This document shows positions 10,845 to 21,521 of a stretch of DNA of 64,000 nt, one piece after another (the first letter of the stretch is position 1; the number at the start of each line of letters is the position of its first letter). This DNA is from Tetracentron sinense. Lineage: Eukaryota; Streptophyta; Magnoliopsida; Trochodendrales; Trochodendraceae. Location of the stretch: positions 17,918,547 through 17,982,546 of the forward strand of contig CM026556.1 in NCBI GenBank assembly GCA_015143295.1, given 5' to 3'. The notes beneath the pieces are model-generated. The model ran no database searches, was not told the DNA's origin, and worked only from the letters and a program-made list of their open reading frames with translations. The translations under genes were made by a program, and so were the position numbers.

Positions 10845-13361
10845 TACTTTCTAAGCATGGATTTCAGGCCTCTCGGTGCTCAAATTGGGAAACGACCTCG
10901 GATGTCATCGACATAAATTTCCACACTTATGTTGCGTCGAAATAAATTCGTTAGAAGAAACGCTATCGAAATCCAACCCCGGTTTGGATTTGGTGCACGT
11001 TTGTAGGTTTAGGCCGAAGTATACTTTCTAAGTATGGATTTCGGGCATCTCAGTCCCCAAATTGGCCAAACAACCTCAGATTTCATCGAAACAAATTTCC
11101 ACACTTAGGTTGTATCGAAATACACTCGTTAGAATAAACAACATCGAAATCCGAATCCCGGTTTGGATTTGGTGCACGTTTGTATGTTTAGGCCGAAGTA
11201 TACTTTTTAAGTGTGGATTTCAAGGCTCTCGGTGCTCAAATCGGGCGAACGACCTCAGATTCCATCTAAACGAATTCTCACACTTATATTAGGTCAAAAT
11301 ACTCACATTAGAGGAAACAACATCGAAATTCGACCCCTGGTTTAGATTCGCCCGTTTGTAGGTTTAGGCCGAAGTATAGTTTCTAAGTATGGATTTCGGG
11401 CCTCTCGGTACCCAAATAGGGCAAACGACCTCGGATTCTATTAAAAAAAATTTCCACACTTAGTTTGGGTTGTAATACACTCGCTGGAAGAAATGACTGC
11501 AAAATCCGACCCCCGGTTTGGATTAGGTGGGCGTTTGTATGTTTTGGTTGAAGTATACTTTTTAGTTATGGATTTCGCACCTCTCGGAGTCCAAATCGGG
11601 GAAACAACCTCGGATTCCATTGAAACGAATTCTCATACTTAGGATGGGTCGAAATACAAGCGTTATAAGAAACGGCATCGAAATCTGAGCCCCAATTTTG
11701 ATTTGGTCCGCGTTTGTAAGTTTAGGCTTAACTATACTTTCTAAGTATGGATTTCAGGTGTCTCGGTCCTCTAATCGGGCAAACGACCTCGGATTCTATT
11801 GAAACGAATTCCCACACTTAGATTGAGTTAAAATACACATGTTAAAAGAAACAACATTGAAATCCGACTCCGGTTTGGATTTGGTGTGCGTTTGTAGGTT
11901 TAGGCCGGAGTATACTTTCCAAGTATGGATTTCGGGCCTCTCGGTGCCCATGTAGGGCAAACGACCTCGGATTCCATCGAAACAAATTTTCACACTTAGG
12001 TTGGATCATAATACACTCGTTAGAAGAAACGCTATAAAAATATGACTCCCAGTTTGGATTTGGTGCTCGTTTATAGGTTTTGGCCTACGTATACTTTTTA
12101 AGTATGGATTTGGTCTCTAGGTGCCCAAATCAGGCAAACGACTTCGGATTCCATCGAAACGAATTCCCACACTTAGGCTGGGTCGAAATACTCACATTAA
12201 AGGAAACAACATCGAAATCCTTCCCCCTGTTTGGATTTGCTGCGCATTTAAAGGTTTAGGCCGAAGTGTACTTTCCAAGTATGGATTTTTGCCTCTCCAT
12301 GCCCAAATCGGGCTAACGACCTCGAATTCCATTAAAATGAATTCTCACACTTAAGTTGGGTTGAAATACACGCATTAAAGGAAACAACATCGAAACCCAG
12401 CCCCTGTTTGGATTTGGTGCACGGTTATATGTTTAGGCCAAAGTATACTTTCTATGTATAGATTTTGGTCTCTTGGTGCCAAGATCGGCTAACGACGTCG
12501 GATACCATCGAAATGAATTCCTACACTTGTGTTGGCATGAAATACATGTGTTAGAAGAAACTACATTGAAAGCTGACCCCTGATTTGGATTCGGTGCGCG
12601 TTTGTTGGTTTAGACTTAAGTATGCTTTCTAAGTATAGACTTTGGTCTCTAGAAGCCCAAATCGAGTAAACGACCTCGGATTCAATCGAAACGATTTCCC
12701 ACACTTAGGTTGGGTCAAAAAAGATGTGCTAGAAGAAATGACATCGAAATCCGAGCCCCAATTTTGATTTGATGCACATTTGTATGTTTAGGCCGAAGTA
12801 TATTTTCTAAGTTTGAATTACAGGCATCTCGGTGTCCGAATCAGGCAAACGACCTCGGATTCCATCAAAACGAATTCCCACACTTAGGTGGGGTCGAAAT
12901 ACATGTGATAGAGGAAACAACATCGAAATCCAACCCCTGGTTTGGATTTGGTGCGCATTTGTATGTTTAGGTCAAAGTATACTTTCTAAGTATGAATTTC
13001 GGGCCTCTTGGTCCTCAAATCGGGCAAACGACCTTGGATTTCATCAAGATGATTTCTCACACTTAAGTTGGGTCGATATACACGCGTTAGAGGAAACAAC
13101 ATCAAAATGTGAACCCTAGTTTGGATTTGGTGCACATCTGTATGTTTAAGCCGAAGTATACTTTTTTAAGTATGGATTTCGGGCGTCTCGGTGCTCTGAT
13201 CGGGCAAACGACCTTGGATTCCATTGAAACGAATCCTCACACTTTGGTTGGATCAAAATACATGGGTTAGAAGAAATGACATCAAAATCCCACCCCTAGT
13301 TTGGATTTGGTGTGCGTTTGTATGTTTAGGCCGAAGTATATTTTCTAAGTATAAATGTCGG
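10845..13361 (+). repeat. Satellite block S3, forward orientation
   Basis: About 14 monomers of the ~179-bp satellite. The first six (10860-11850) follow the same subtype order as 5030-5840 in S1: AAATTGGCCAAA type, GGGCTCTCGGTGC type, GTACCCAAATAGGGC type, TTTCGCACCTC type and TCTAATCGGGCAAAC type, at a constant offset of about 6.0 kb, of which about 2.1 kb is inserted LINE sequence. The block ends with the 5' copy of the LINE-G target duplication. Confidence 0.95.
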
Positions 13362-13677
13362 GGGGCTAGAGATTGGCTTTGACAGAGGATACCGCCGGAT
13401 TCAAGTGTCCTCTGAGTCGAGTTGGGTTGTTAGTTGCATTAACATGGCTTGCGTGCGTCCTGGGAAATATTCCTACGCTCTCGCTAGGATAGACAAGCTT
13501 CTTCACCTTTTTGACAACTTCGAAATCAGGTTTGTTCCTCGTGAAGGCAACCATGCCGCTGATTTTCTCTTGAAATATTGTACCACTCCAGGGGAGCTCA
13601 TGCTGGACACTTATAGTCTCCCTCTGGCATTGACCTTGATCATTTGCAAGGACACGTGCAGAAATAGATATATTTGA
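13362..13677 (+). pseudogene. LINE-G RNase H C-terminal half
   Basis: Open reading on the plus strand up to a TGA at 13675-13677. It includes VSSESSWVVSCINMACVRPG, FEIRFVPREGNHAADFLLKY and a terminal KDTCRNRYI. This matches the ES-S-W to ADFL(S/L)K(F/Y) segment and C-terminus of the RNase H domain in the other LINEs here. The first half of the domain is absent. There is no start codon of its own, so it is only a remnant. Confidence 0.85.
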
Positions 13678-13747
13678 TTGTAATTTTTTTGGTTTTAGTG
13701 CAGGTCGGGGTCTACCTAACCCCCTTCTTTTCTTTCCAAAAAAAAAA
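13362..13747 (+). mobile_element. LINE-G: short LINE 3' end with 13-bp target duplication
   Basis: A 386-bp LINE tail on the plus strand. It is flanked by a 13-bp direct repeat, GTATAAATGTCGG at 13349-13361 and GTATGAATGTCGG at 13748-13760, one mismatch apart, which defines both ends exactly. It ends with the family signature GGTCGGGGTCTACCTAACCC, a pyrimidine run and an A tail. It is severely 5'-truncated and encodes only the last part of RNase H. Confidence 0.92.
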
Positions 13748-15390
13748 GTATGAATGTCGGCCTCTCAGTCCCCAAATAGGGGAAACGACCTCGGATTCCA
13801 TCGAAACGAATTCTCACACTTAGGTTGGGTCGAAATACATGAATTAGAATAAACGGCATCGAAATCCGACCCCCGGTTTGGATTTGGTGCGCGTTTGTAG
13901 GCTTAGGCAGAAGTATACTTTCTAAGTATGGATTTCGGGCGTCTCAGGGCTCAAATCGGGCAAACGACCTTGGATTGCATCGAAACAAATTCTCACAGTA
14001 AGGCTGGGTCGAAATTCACGTATTAAAAGAAACGACATCAAAGTCTGACCCCCAGTTTGGATTTGGTGCGCATTTGTATGTTTAGGCCGAAGTATACTTT
14101 TTAAGTATGGATTCCGGGCCTCCCGGTGCTCAAATCGGGCAAACAACCTCGGATTCCATCAAAACGAAATGTCACACTTAAGTTGGGTCGAAATACACAT
14201 GTAAGAGGAAACAACATCAAAATCCAATCCCCGGTTTGGATTTGGTGTGCATTTGTATGTTTAGGCCGAAGTATACTTTCTAAGTTTGGATTTCAGGCTT
14301 CTCGTGCTTAAATCGGGCAAACGACCTCGGATTCCATCAAAACAAATTGTCACGCTTAAGTTGGGTTGAAATACACTCGTTAGAGGAAACAACATCGAAA
14401 TCTGACCCCTGGTTTGGATATGGTGTGTGTTTGTATGTTTAGGCTGAAATATAGTTTCTAAGTATGGAAGTCGGCCTCTCGGTGCCCAAATTGGGGAAAC
14501 GACCTTGGATTCCCTCGAAACGAATTCTCACACTCAGGTTGGGTCGAAATGCACGCGTTAGAAGAAACGACATCAAAATCTGACCCCCGGAATGGATTTA
14601 GTGAGTGTTTGTAGGTTTAGGCCGAAGTATACTTTCTAAGTATGGATTTCGGGCGTCTCGGTGCTCAAATCGGGCGAACGACCTTGGATTCCATCAAAAC
14701 GAATTCTCACACTTTAGTTGGGTCGAAATTCGCACGTTAGAGGAAACCACATCGAAATCCAACCCCCGATTTGAATCGTTACGCGTTTGTACGTTTAGGC
14801 CAACGTATACTTTCTAAGTTTGGATTTCGGGCCTCTCGGTGCTCAAATCGGGAAACGACCTCGGATTTCTTTTAAAGAAATTTCTGCACTTAGGTTGCGT
14901 CGAAATAAAGTCGTTATAAGAAACGCTATCGAAATCTGACCGGGTTTGGATTTGGTGGACGTTTGTAGCTTTAGGCGGAAGTATACTTTCTAAGTATAAA
15001 TTTCGGGCCTCTCGGTGCCCAAATTGGGCAAACGACCTCGAATTTCATCGAAACAAATTTCCACACTTAGGTTGGGTCGAAATACACTCGTTAGAAGAAA
15101 TAGCATCAAAATCCGACTCCCAGTTTGGATTTGATGCACGTTTGTATGTTTAAGCAGAAGTATACTTTTTAAGTATGGATTTCAGGGCTCTCGGTGCTCG
15201 AATCGGGTGAATGACTTCGGATTCCATTAAAATGAATTCTCACACTTAAATTGGGTCGAAATACTCGCGTTAGAGGAAACAACATCGAAACAAATTTCCA
15301 CACTTAGGTTGTTAGAAGAAACAACATCGAAATCCAACCTCTAGTTTGGATTTGGTGCGCGCTTGTATGTTTAGGCGGAAGTATACTTTC
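13748..15390 (+). repeat. Satellite block S4, forward orientation, ends at inversion
   Basis: About nine monomers. The order at 14280-14900 (CTTCTCGTGCTTAAATC type, GTCGGCCTCTCGG type, ACTTTAGTTGGG type, AAATCGGGAAACGACC type with GAAACGCTATCG) repeats that at 1130-1900. A truncated monomer lies at 15285-15320. The last forward sequence is GCGGAAGTATACTTTC, which joins without spacer at about 15390/15391 to reverse-orientation satellite. Confidence 0.93.
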
Positions 15391-15752
15391 CGATGGAATT
15401 GGAGCCCGTTTGCCTGATATGGGCACCGAGAGGCCCGAAATCCATACTTAGAAAATATTCTTCGGCCTAAACATACAAACGTACATCAAATCCAAACCAG
15501 GGTTGGATTTCGATGTTGTTTCCCTTAACGCTTGTATTTCGACCCAACTTAAGTGTGAGAATTCGTTTTGATGGAATCCAAGGTCGTTTGCCTGATTTGA
15601 GCACAAGAAGTCTGAAAATCCATACTTAAAAGTATACTTCGGCCTAAACATACAAACGGGCACCAAATCCAAACCCGGGCCTAAACATACTTCGGCCTGA
15701 TTTGAGCACAAGAAGTCAGATTTGAGCCCCGAGTCGCCTATAATCCATACTT
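15391..15752 (-). repeat. Satellite block S5, reverse orientation, scrambled
   Basis: Two nearly normal reverse monomers, the first of the GGAATTGGAGCCCG subtype, then at least three abrupt truncations between 15675 and 15725, where CCTAAACATAC, CTGATTTGAGCACAAGAAGTC and TTTGAGCCCCGAGTCGCC pieces are joined out of order. The block ends in TAATCCATAC, where the A tail of LINE-B (seen as T) begins. All satellite to the right of this point is also in reverse orientation. Confidence 0.9.
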
Positions 15753-15817
15753 TTTTTGGGGAGAGGAAAGCTGGGGTTAGGCAGACCCCGACCAGATAAA
15801 TAAAACAAACAAAAGAG

Positions 15818-16590
15818 TTACAATTTAAAATATTGATGTCCCCTAACATCGTCACTAACTATTTTAGCTAGAGCTAGGGGGAAATCATCAATAGCAAGGG
15901 AAATCTCACTAGGAGAGTTACAAAACTTGGATAAAAAATCAGCGGCCTCGTTCGTTTCACGAGGCACAAACCTAATGGAGAATCTTCCAAAGTTTCTAAT
16001 GAGAACTTCAATATCCATCAGAATTTGAGTACATTTCCAAGGCCATGCACAGGCCTTGGATATACAATGAACCGCCTAAGAAGAGTCAGACTCCACATGG
16101 ATGTGCATCAAGTTCATTCTATTAGCTTCCTCAAGCCCCCTCTTCACGGCCAGCAGCTCCAATTCCAGAACTGAGTTAGAGTAACTACCCCCGGCTAATG
16201 CATGAACAACCTCGCCAGCATGATTCATAAAAATGCACCCATAGCCTTGATGGGTAGGTGACAACGCTCCATCTATATTCACTGTAATAACACCCCGTTC
16301 TGGAGGCCGCCACGAGACCCAAACAATAGTTTTAGAATGCCATTTCAGCCTTTATTGCCAAACATCAGCCAGGGATCTATTCCGAGGTCAGTCCTTGGCC
16401 CAATTCAAATCTCCTCCAATCTTTAGGGACACTTCCTCCATAATGTGGAGGCTAAGGATATTTGATTGCATTTCAGTATTGTTAACTCTCCTCCTGTTTC
16501 TCTCCACCCAAATATGGTAAACAAAAGCTCCTAGCACCACCTTACGGATCCGGTTAGCAAAGCTCTTACCATGCCATCTACGGCTATACC
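15818..16590 (-). pseudogene. LINE-B RNase H domain
   Basis: From right to left on the minus strand the reading is VNIDGALSPTHQGYGCIF, VHALAGGSYSNSVLELELLA, IHVESDSS, a stop, then FSIRFVPRETNEAADFLSKF and SDDVRGHQYFKL with the final stop at about 15818. The carboxylates of RNase H are present (NIDG, LELELLA, ESDS, AADFL). The TAG just after ESDSS sits at the same place as the break in LINE-F. The segment 16283-16590 upstream is degraded linker with TRP- and arginine-rich pieces resembling VYHIWVERNRR. Confidence 0.85.
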
Positions 16591-16591
16591 A

Positions 16592-17419
16592 CTAAATCAT
16601 GCATATAAATGAAGTGAAGTTACGCGGTTGAAGTTGCGCTCTCTGGGCTAGATCTTTCCAAACTCTGCTGGAATAAGGACACCGCACAAAAATGTGAGAG
16701 TGATCCTCATGATCACTAGTACATAGTAAACACCGGTCATCAGTAGTGATGCCCCAAGCCATTAACTTGTCTCTCGTCATCAGAGCCTCCTTTATAGCCA
16801 GCCAAAGGATAAAAGCATGCCGAGGTATATTTCCAGTGTACCATGTTAGATCGTGCCATCGAATCACTCCACTACGTGGTCTAACAGACTCCCATGCCGA
16901 TCTAAATGTGAATATCCCATGAGGATCTGGTTTCCAAATTATTTTGTCTGCGGCATCAGGATCTATAGTTTGGATATCATTGATCTCATCCCAGGCCTCT
17001 AAAAGATCTGGTTCAATTGGGATAGGGAGATCCCAACAATTTCCGTCTCTGAGACTATCGATAGTAGCATTCCTCCCAATACCATTCATAGGGAATCTGA
17101 TGTGCTAGCTTTGGTGTATGAGAATACCTCAAGGGTGCCAAGGGTCCAACCACACCCGAGTGGACTGCCCATTCCCAATCAAATGGAGCACTGCAAGCTC
17201 AGTTTGATGCCGCACATTAAGGATACTGCGAACACTCCAGGAAGGCGAATATGGCATGCTCATGGTCCAAATGGAGTTACATCTTAAGAATTTGTTGGCG
17301 AACCACCGAACCCAAAGAGACTCTTTAGTGCTGACCAGCTCCCACACTCTTCTCATAAGTGCACTTTTGTTCCAGTCTTCTAGTCGCCTTATGCCAAGGC
17401 CACCTTCAGTTCTCGGCAT
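16592..17419 (-). pseudogene. LINE-B ORF2: RT C-terminus and zinc-binding domain
   Basis: The minus-strand reading begins MPRTEGGLGIRRLEDWNKSA and LWVRWFANKFLRCNSIWTMS (17419-17129). It continues after a frameshift with IWKPDPHGIFTFRSAWESV, WHDLTWYTGNIPRHAFILW and RCLLCTSDHEDHSHIFVRCP (17089-16592). The CLLC..H..C pattern is the zf-RVT motif typical of plant L1 ORF2. It connects RT to RNase H. Length and order match LINE-C and LINE-F. Confidence 0.87.
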
Positions 17420-18446
17420 ACAAATTGTTTTCTAGGCCACCTTGTGACATTGTTTATCCATGTCAATACCCCCCATAGGAATCTAGCAAATATACTTTCT
17501 ATAGTTCTAGCTGTGGCTTTAGGTATCATGAACACATTACACCAAAATAGTGGAAAGCTTCCCAAAACAGCCTTGATAAGTTCTATTCTACTTGCATAGG
17601 ATAGACTTTTTTGTTTCCTTGACACCATACGACTCTGAATCTTCTCAATCAGGGGCGTGCGGTCTCTCTTCGTAAGCCGGGTAGTAGATGACGGAACCCC
17701 CAGATATTTCACAGGCAAGTTCCCTTTATTTAGATTGAGAGCACGCTCAATCAAGTGTATATTTTTGCTAGTCACATTACTCACAAAAAATTGAGATTTG
17801 CTGGCGTTGATATCGAGGCCAGAGGTTTTGAAATTGTCAAGAGCTGCTTTGACACTTGTGATAGACCCAATATTGGCTTCAGCGAATATGATAATATCGT
17901 CAGCAAAGCAAAGTTGGGTGATCAGAGGAGTAGTGCACATGGGGTGTGGCTTGAGTAAACCGGCACGGGCTCTGGAATCAAGGTCATACGATAGAACCTG
18001 CATTACAATCATAAAAAGGTATGGAGAGACGGGATCACCTTGTCTTAATCCCCGACCATAGCCAAAGAAACCCTCCCTCTTTCCATTAATCATCACAGCA
18101 TATTTCACACCCATGATCAAAGCCATTGTGTGGTCAATAAAGATCTAAGGGAACCCCATTTTAATCATTGCTTCCTCTAGAAATTTCCAGCTTACCGAAT
18201 CGTACGCTTTCCGGATGTCCAGTTTGATTGCAATCCTCGGCTTGCCTTTGTGGAGGTGGTAGTTATGGACAAGGCTTTGGCACATCAAGATATTATCTGT
18301 AATACAACACCCTTTAATAAAAGCAGACTGGTTTGGTCCAACAATGGAAGGCATCACACGTTGTAGTCTACTAACTAAGATTTTAGATATGCATCTATAA
18401 ATGACATTGCAAACAGAGATCAATCGAAAGTCACTAAAATTGAAGG
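17389..18446 (-). pseudogene. LINE-B reverse transcriptase core
   Basis: The minus-strand reading contains NVIYRCISKILVSRLQRVMP, NQSAFIKGCCITDNILMCQS and IKLDIRKAYDSVSWKFLEEA (18423-18145), then GRGLRQGDPVSPYLFMIVMQ and QLCFADDIIIFAEA (18126 onward). F-A-D-D is the RT catalytic motif and is intact, as is the D of KLDIRKAYD. A stop and frameshift at 18126-18145 separate the two halves. The upstream end is interrupted by TE-B at 18446. The domain copies LINE RNA onto nicked chromosomal DNA. Confidence 0.9.
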
Positions 18447-19399
18447 GGGATCCGGATAAAAATTTATACGGAAACTGAATCCCCTAGATCTTAACACTAT
18501 AAAAAGCATCAAAATTATCTAAGAGTTTTAGTTATATCACCTCGGTGAATGTTTTTCACCAGTGAAGCTTAATCCACTCGAACCGTCAGAACTCTTTGTA
18601 GAGATTTCTTCGAAAAAAATTCTAGAAGCTCGATCCTTGTTCTTCGCTATCCTCACGAAGCTTTAGAATCTCCTTTGGAATTATAGAAGTAAGAGGAAGA
18701 AGATGGATCAATGGTGTAGACCTTTTATCACCAATAATACTAAGGTTCAAAACCCTAGATTTGCAAAACCCAACTAGGACCACCAATATAGCTCACGAAA
18801 ATCCCTAGGGGTCTCCCCTAGGGCTCACGGTTTGGAGAGAGAGAGCAGAGGAGAGAAAAAATTCTGGAGAATTCTTCTTAATGGTCTAGGGTGTTGGGGT
18901 TTTTATAGACTAGGATCTTATCCAAATCCTACTCCAACTTGATCTTATCTAGTAGGATTTATTAATTAACAATAACTCTTATTATTAATTAAATAAACTC
19001 CTACTTAATCTATAACTACTTTAGTTATAGTAATTCTATTAATTAAAGAGTCCCTATTATAAGAGCATTCCTTAATTAAAAGGGATAAGTCAACATCCTA
19101 CACCAAAGTAGGAAACCTAGTCAAACTAGGAATCCACAAGGGGGGGCGTGAGCTTCTATGAGGCGTGAGATTTGAGGAGTTAAAACTCCTTATTGTATTC
19201 TAATTACAATAATCCTAATTGCAATCCAACACTTGGATTTTAATTCCATAATAAAAGGAATTATATTTCAATAATTATTCAATTAAACAAATCCTAATCC
19301 AATTAAGATTCCTCAAGTGGGCGCCCCACCCTAGGGTTTAAACCCATGGGCTTTGGCCCATATTAAAGGTCCATTTTAATGGGTTTATGGATATGGGTC
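18447..19399 (-). mobile_element. TE-B 3' LTR, downstream part
   Basis: AT-rich non-coding DNA of 953 bp. It is continuous with 30644-31948 once TE-A and one GGGTC copy are removed (ATATGGGTC joins AAACCCATTT). On the element strand a TATA box TATAAAAA lies at 18900-18907, followed by a leader with a GA/CT-rich stretch (AGAGAGAGCAGAGGAGAG on plus at 18838-18855). The element-strand end is GTATAAATTTTTATCCGGAT followed by CCC, without a canonical CA terminus. No gene is seen. Confidence 0.7.
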
Positions 19400-19697
19400 T
19401 GTAAATCCAGAAATAGGTGTTGGCAAATTCCGTGATCTTTAGATAGGTCATAAGAGTTGTGTCTTGTTCAACTTGTCGGAAGAGTTAAAGTTTCAAGTAG
19501 ACTGAAGATATTGAAGAAAAAGCTTCTACTCCGGATCTAGACAGGTAATGGACTTAGAGACCCCTACCTAGGTTGGATTTGACTTAGATAACTCTAAACA
19601 TACCTAGGAGAATAGTTTTAAGCCTACCAAAGAGATTTGATCTATTTTGAATCAAACAAAAACAGAAGAAAAATGTTTAGGCTGAAATTCTGTGTCA

Positions 19698-19881
19698 ACC
19701 GATCGCTCGGTGTTGCGACCGATCGATCGGTGGCCTACCGAGCGATCGGTGGCTATCGACTGGTCAAAAACTTTGTATGGGGTATTTTTCCAGAGAGACT
19801 ATTTTTAACCAATCTCTCGGTGAAAGTAGAGATCGATCGGTTTTGGACCGAGCGATCGGTAATAAGCACCGATCGATCAGT
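19698..19881 (+). promoter_or_regulatory. CGATCG palindrome cluster upstream of TATA (5' LTR)
   Basis: CCGATCGCTCGG at 19699-19710, CCGATCGATCGG at 19719-19730, CCGAGCGATCGG at 19738-19749, GATCGATCGG at 19831-19840, CCGAGCGATCGG at 19848-19859 and CCGATCGATCAG at 19869-19880. The 12-mers are perfect or one-mismatch palindromes. They end about 45 bp before the TATA box, where an enhancer would sit. Very similar clusters occur in the three solo LTRs. The regulatory role is inferred from position and recurrence. Confidence 0.6.
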
Positions 19882-19926
19882 CCTCGTAAACATAATTTTA
19901 TTTTTTCTGGACTCTTTTCTAAACCC

Positions 19927-19934
19927 TATATAAA
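19927..19934 (+). promoter_or_regulatory. TATA box of TE-A 5' LTR
   Basis: TATATAAA in the context CCCTATATAAACAAC, about 45 bp downstream of the last palindrome. The 3' LTR has the same box at 29950-29957. Transcription of the element would start roughly 30 bp further on. Confidence 0.75.
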
Positions 19935-20617
19935 CAACTTTTTGGAGACCTAATTCGTATCTTTATTTATTTTTGAAAGAGTAGAGGTCTGAGAAACCCT
20001 TCTAGGGCTTTTTCCATTGTTATTCATAGATCCTTAGTGATCCCTCCTTTTTCAATCATCCTAGAGAATGCAAGTATAGATCTATTCGTTTGATCTTGCA
20101 TTGTGTGATCTCAGATCTGTATGAGATCCCTCTAGGGTTTGAAGCTTTCTAAATTGATTCACAACCCTACACTTCGTGTGTATGTCCGGTGTATGATTCG
20201 GAGCCTTCGTGGAAGGAGATCGATCGTGTGTGATCGTGGTATTGAAGTAGCTTGAGAAGATTTGGTCGGTTAGGAACCAAAACTGCTACAGCGGAGATCG
20301 AACCTGCTGGTTCGTGGAAATCAAGAGTAAGATTCTGTACCTAGGAACATCGAGTCCGGTTTGGGTAAGGTCTTGTCTTGTACTTGAATTCTTCTTATAG
20401 TGAAGTTTGTTGCTGGACGAGGTCCCATGGTTTTTTTCCCGTAAGGGTTTTCCACGTAAAAATCTGCTGTGTTTGATTTGTGTGGATTGTTTGTGTGAAT
20501 GGTTCATTGATTTACAATCTAATTAGACAAAAAATTAAAAATTGGTTAGAAGTTCTTAGATAGACCTATTCACCCCCCCTCTAGGTCATAGAGATCATTG
20601 ATCAGAGTAATTTCAGT

Positions 20618-20629
20618 TGGTATCAGAGC
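20618..20629 (+). other. TE-A primer-binding site, initiator tRNA-Met
   Basis: TGGTATCAGAGC two bases after the LTR end. This is the standard complement to the 3' end of plant initiator methionine tRNA used by Copia elements to prime minus-strand DNA synthesis. It is intact, which supports recent activity. Confidence 0.95.
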
Positions 20630-20687
20630 GGGTTCACCTTTAAGACTAAACCCTTGAGTGTGATCCTGTATATCTTACTCTGTGATC

Positions 20688-21443
20688 ATGAGTACTTTAA
20701 GAGAGGGCGGTTCAGTCTCTCGTCCCCCACTGTTTGATGGGAATAATTACGCCTATTGGAAAGCTCGTATGAGAGCCTTTCTCAAATCGATTGACGAGAG
20801 AATTTGGATGTCTATCCAAAATGGGTGGACTACGCCTATGAAAACTCTAGGTGATTTGACTGTCGTCAAATATTCTAATGAATGGACCAGAGAAGAGCTT
20901 GAGATAAGTGGTTGGAATACTAAAGGACTCAATGCTATCTTTACTGCAGTCACAGCTGAGGAATTCAGACGAATTTCTTCATGTGAAACAGCAAAGGAGG
21001 CATGGGACATACTAGAGATTACCCATGAGGGTACGACCACTGTTAAAATCTCAAAACTCCAAATGTTAACCACCAAATTTGAATATTTGAAAATGGAAGA
21101 CGATGACACATTTGATGAATTTTATGCAAAACTTAGTGACATTGTCAATGCTAGTTTCAACTTAGGTGAGAGATTAACTGAGTCCAAGATAGTTAGAAAA
21201 GTCCTTAGATCTCTACCTGAGAGATTTCAACCCAAGGTCACTGCTATTGAAGAGAGTAAAAATGTTGACTCTCTGAAGATTGAAGAATTAGTTGGTTCAC
21301 TCCAAACTTATGAACTCAATCTTAGACCATCCAAGAAAACCAAATCTTTAGCCTTGAAATCAATTAAGGAATCTTTGGATGACGATAACAGTGATGGAGA
21401 GATGGATGAGGAAGAAATGGCACTCTTCGTTAAAAAATTTTGA
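20688..21443 (+). CDS. gag: TE-A gag, capsid-like region, ends at in-frame TGA
   Basis: The first ATG after the primer-binding site is at 20688 (MSTLREGGSVSRPPLFDGNN); an upstream GTG at 20682 is not a plausible eukaryotic start. Residues YAYWKARMRAFLKSIDERIW and the following 200 residues fit the Copia gag N-terminal and UBN2-like domains (VKISKLQMLTTKFEYLKMED, DEFYAKLSDIVNASFNLGER, VRKVLRSLPERF). The frame reaches TGA at 21441-21443 after EEMALFVKKF. The same frame continues beyond that and beyond a second TGA at 21519-21521 into the zinc knuckles and pol, so gag and pol form one frame split by two UGA codons. Gag forms the virus-like particle that packages element RNA. Confidence 0.88.
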   Translation: MSTLREGGSVSRPPLFDGNNYAYWKARMRAFLKSIDERIWMSIQNGWTTPMKTLGDLTVVKYSNEWTREELEISGWNTKGLNAIFTAVTAEEFRRISSCETAKEAWDILEITHEGTTTVKISKLQMLTTKFEYLKMEDDDTFDEFYAKLSDIVNASFNLGERLTESKIVRKVLRSLPERFQPKVTAIEESKNVDSLKIEELVGSLQTYELNLRPSKKTKSLALKSIKESLDDDNSDGEMDEEEMALFVKKF

Positions 21444-21521
21444 AAATTTTTTAGAACGAAAAAGAGGTTCAATCCCAAACAGGGAGGAAAATCTTTTGAG
21501 AAGTCAAAGTCTAAGCCTTGA

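Larger units (their letters stand above)
19400..20615 (+). mobile_element. TE-A 5' LTR
   Basis: 1216 bp from TG to CA. A cluster of CGATCG palindromes at 19698-19880 is followed by the TATA box TATATAAA at 19927-19934, so U3 ends about 30 bp after that. The rest (R-U5) contains no gene. An ORF at 19637-19933 runs across the palindromes and is fortuitous. The last bases TTTCA abut the primer-binding site. The sequence matches the 3' LTR without length change. Confidence 0.93.

Noticed and set aside
19637-19933. A 98-codon ORF across the CGATCG palindromes of the LTR, also present in the 3' LTR at 29660-29956.
   Set aside because: It lies in U3, before the TATA box, and its repeated peptide (RSV, DRF) simply follows the palindromes. 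It has no family resemblance and appears in both LTRs only because the LTRs are copies.
20682-20687. GTG at 20682 as start of the TE-A gag.
   Set aside because: GTG starts are not expected in plant cytoplasmic translation. ATG at 20688 follows two codons later in the same frame.
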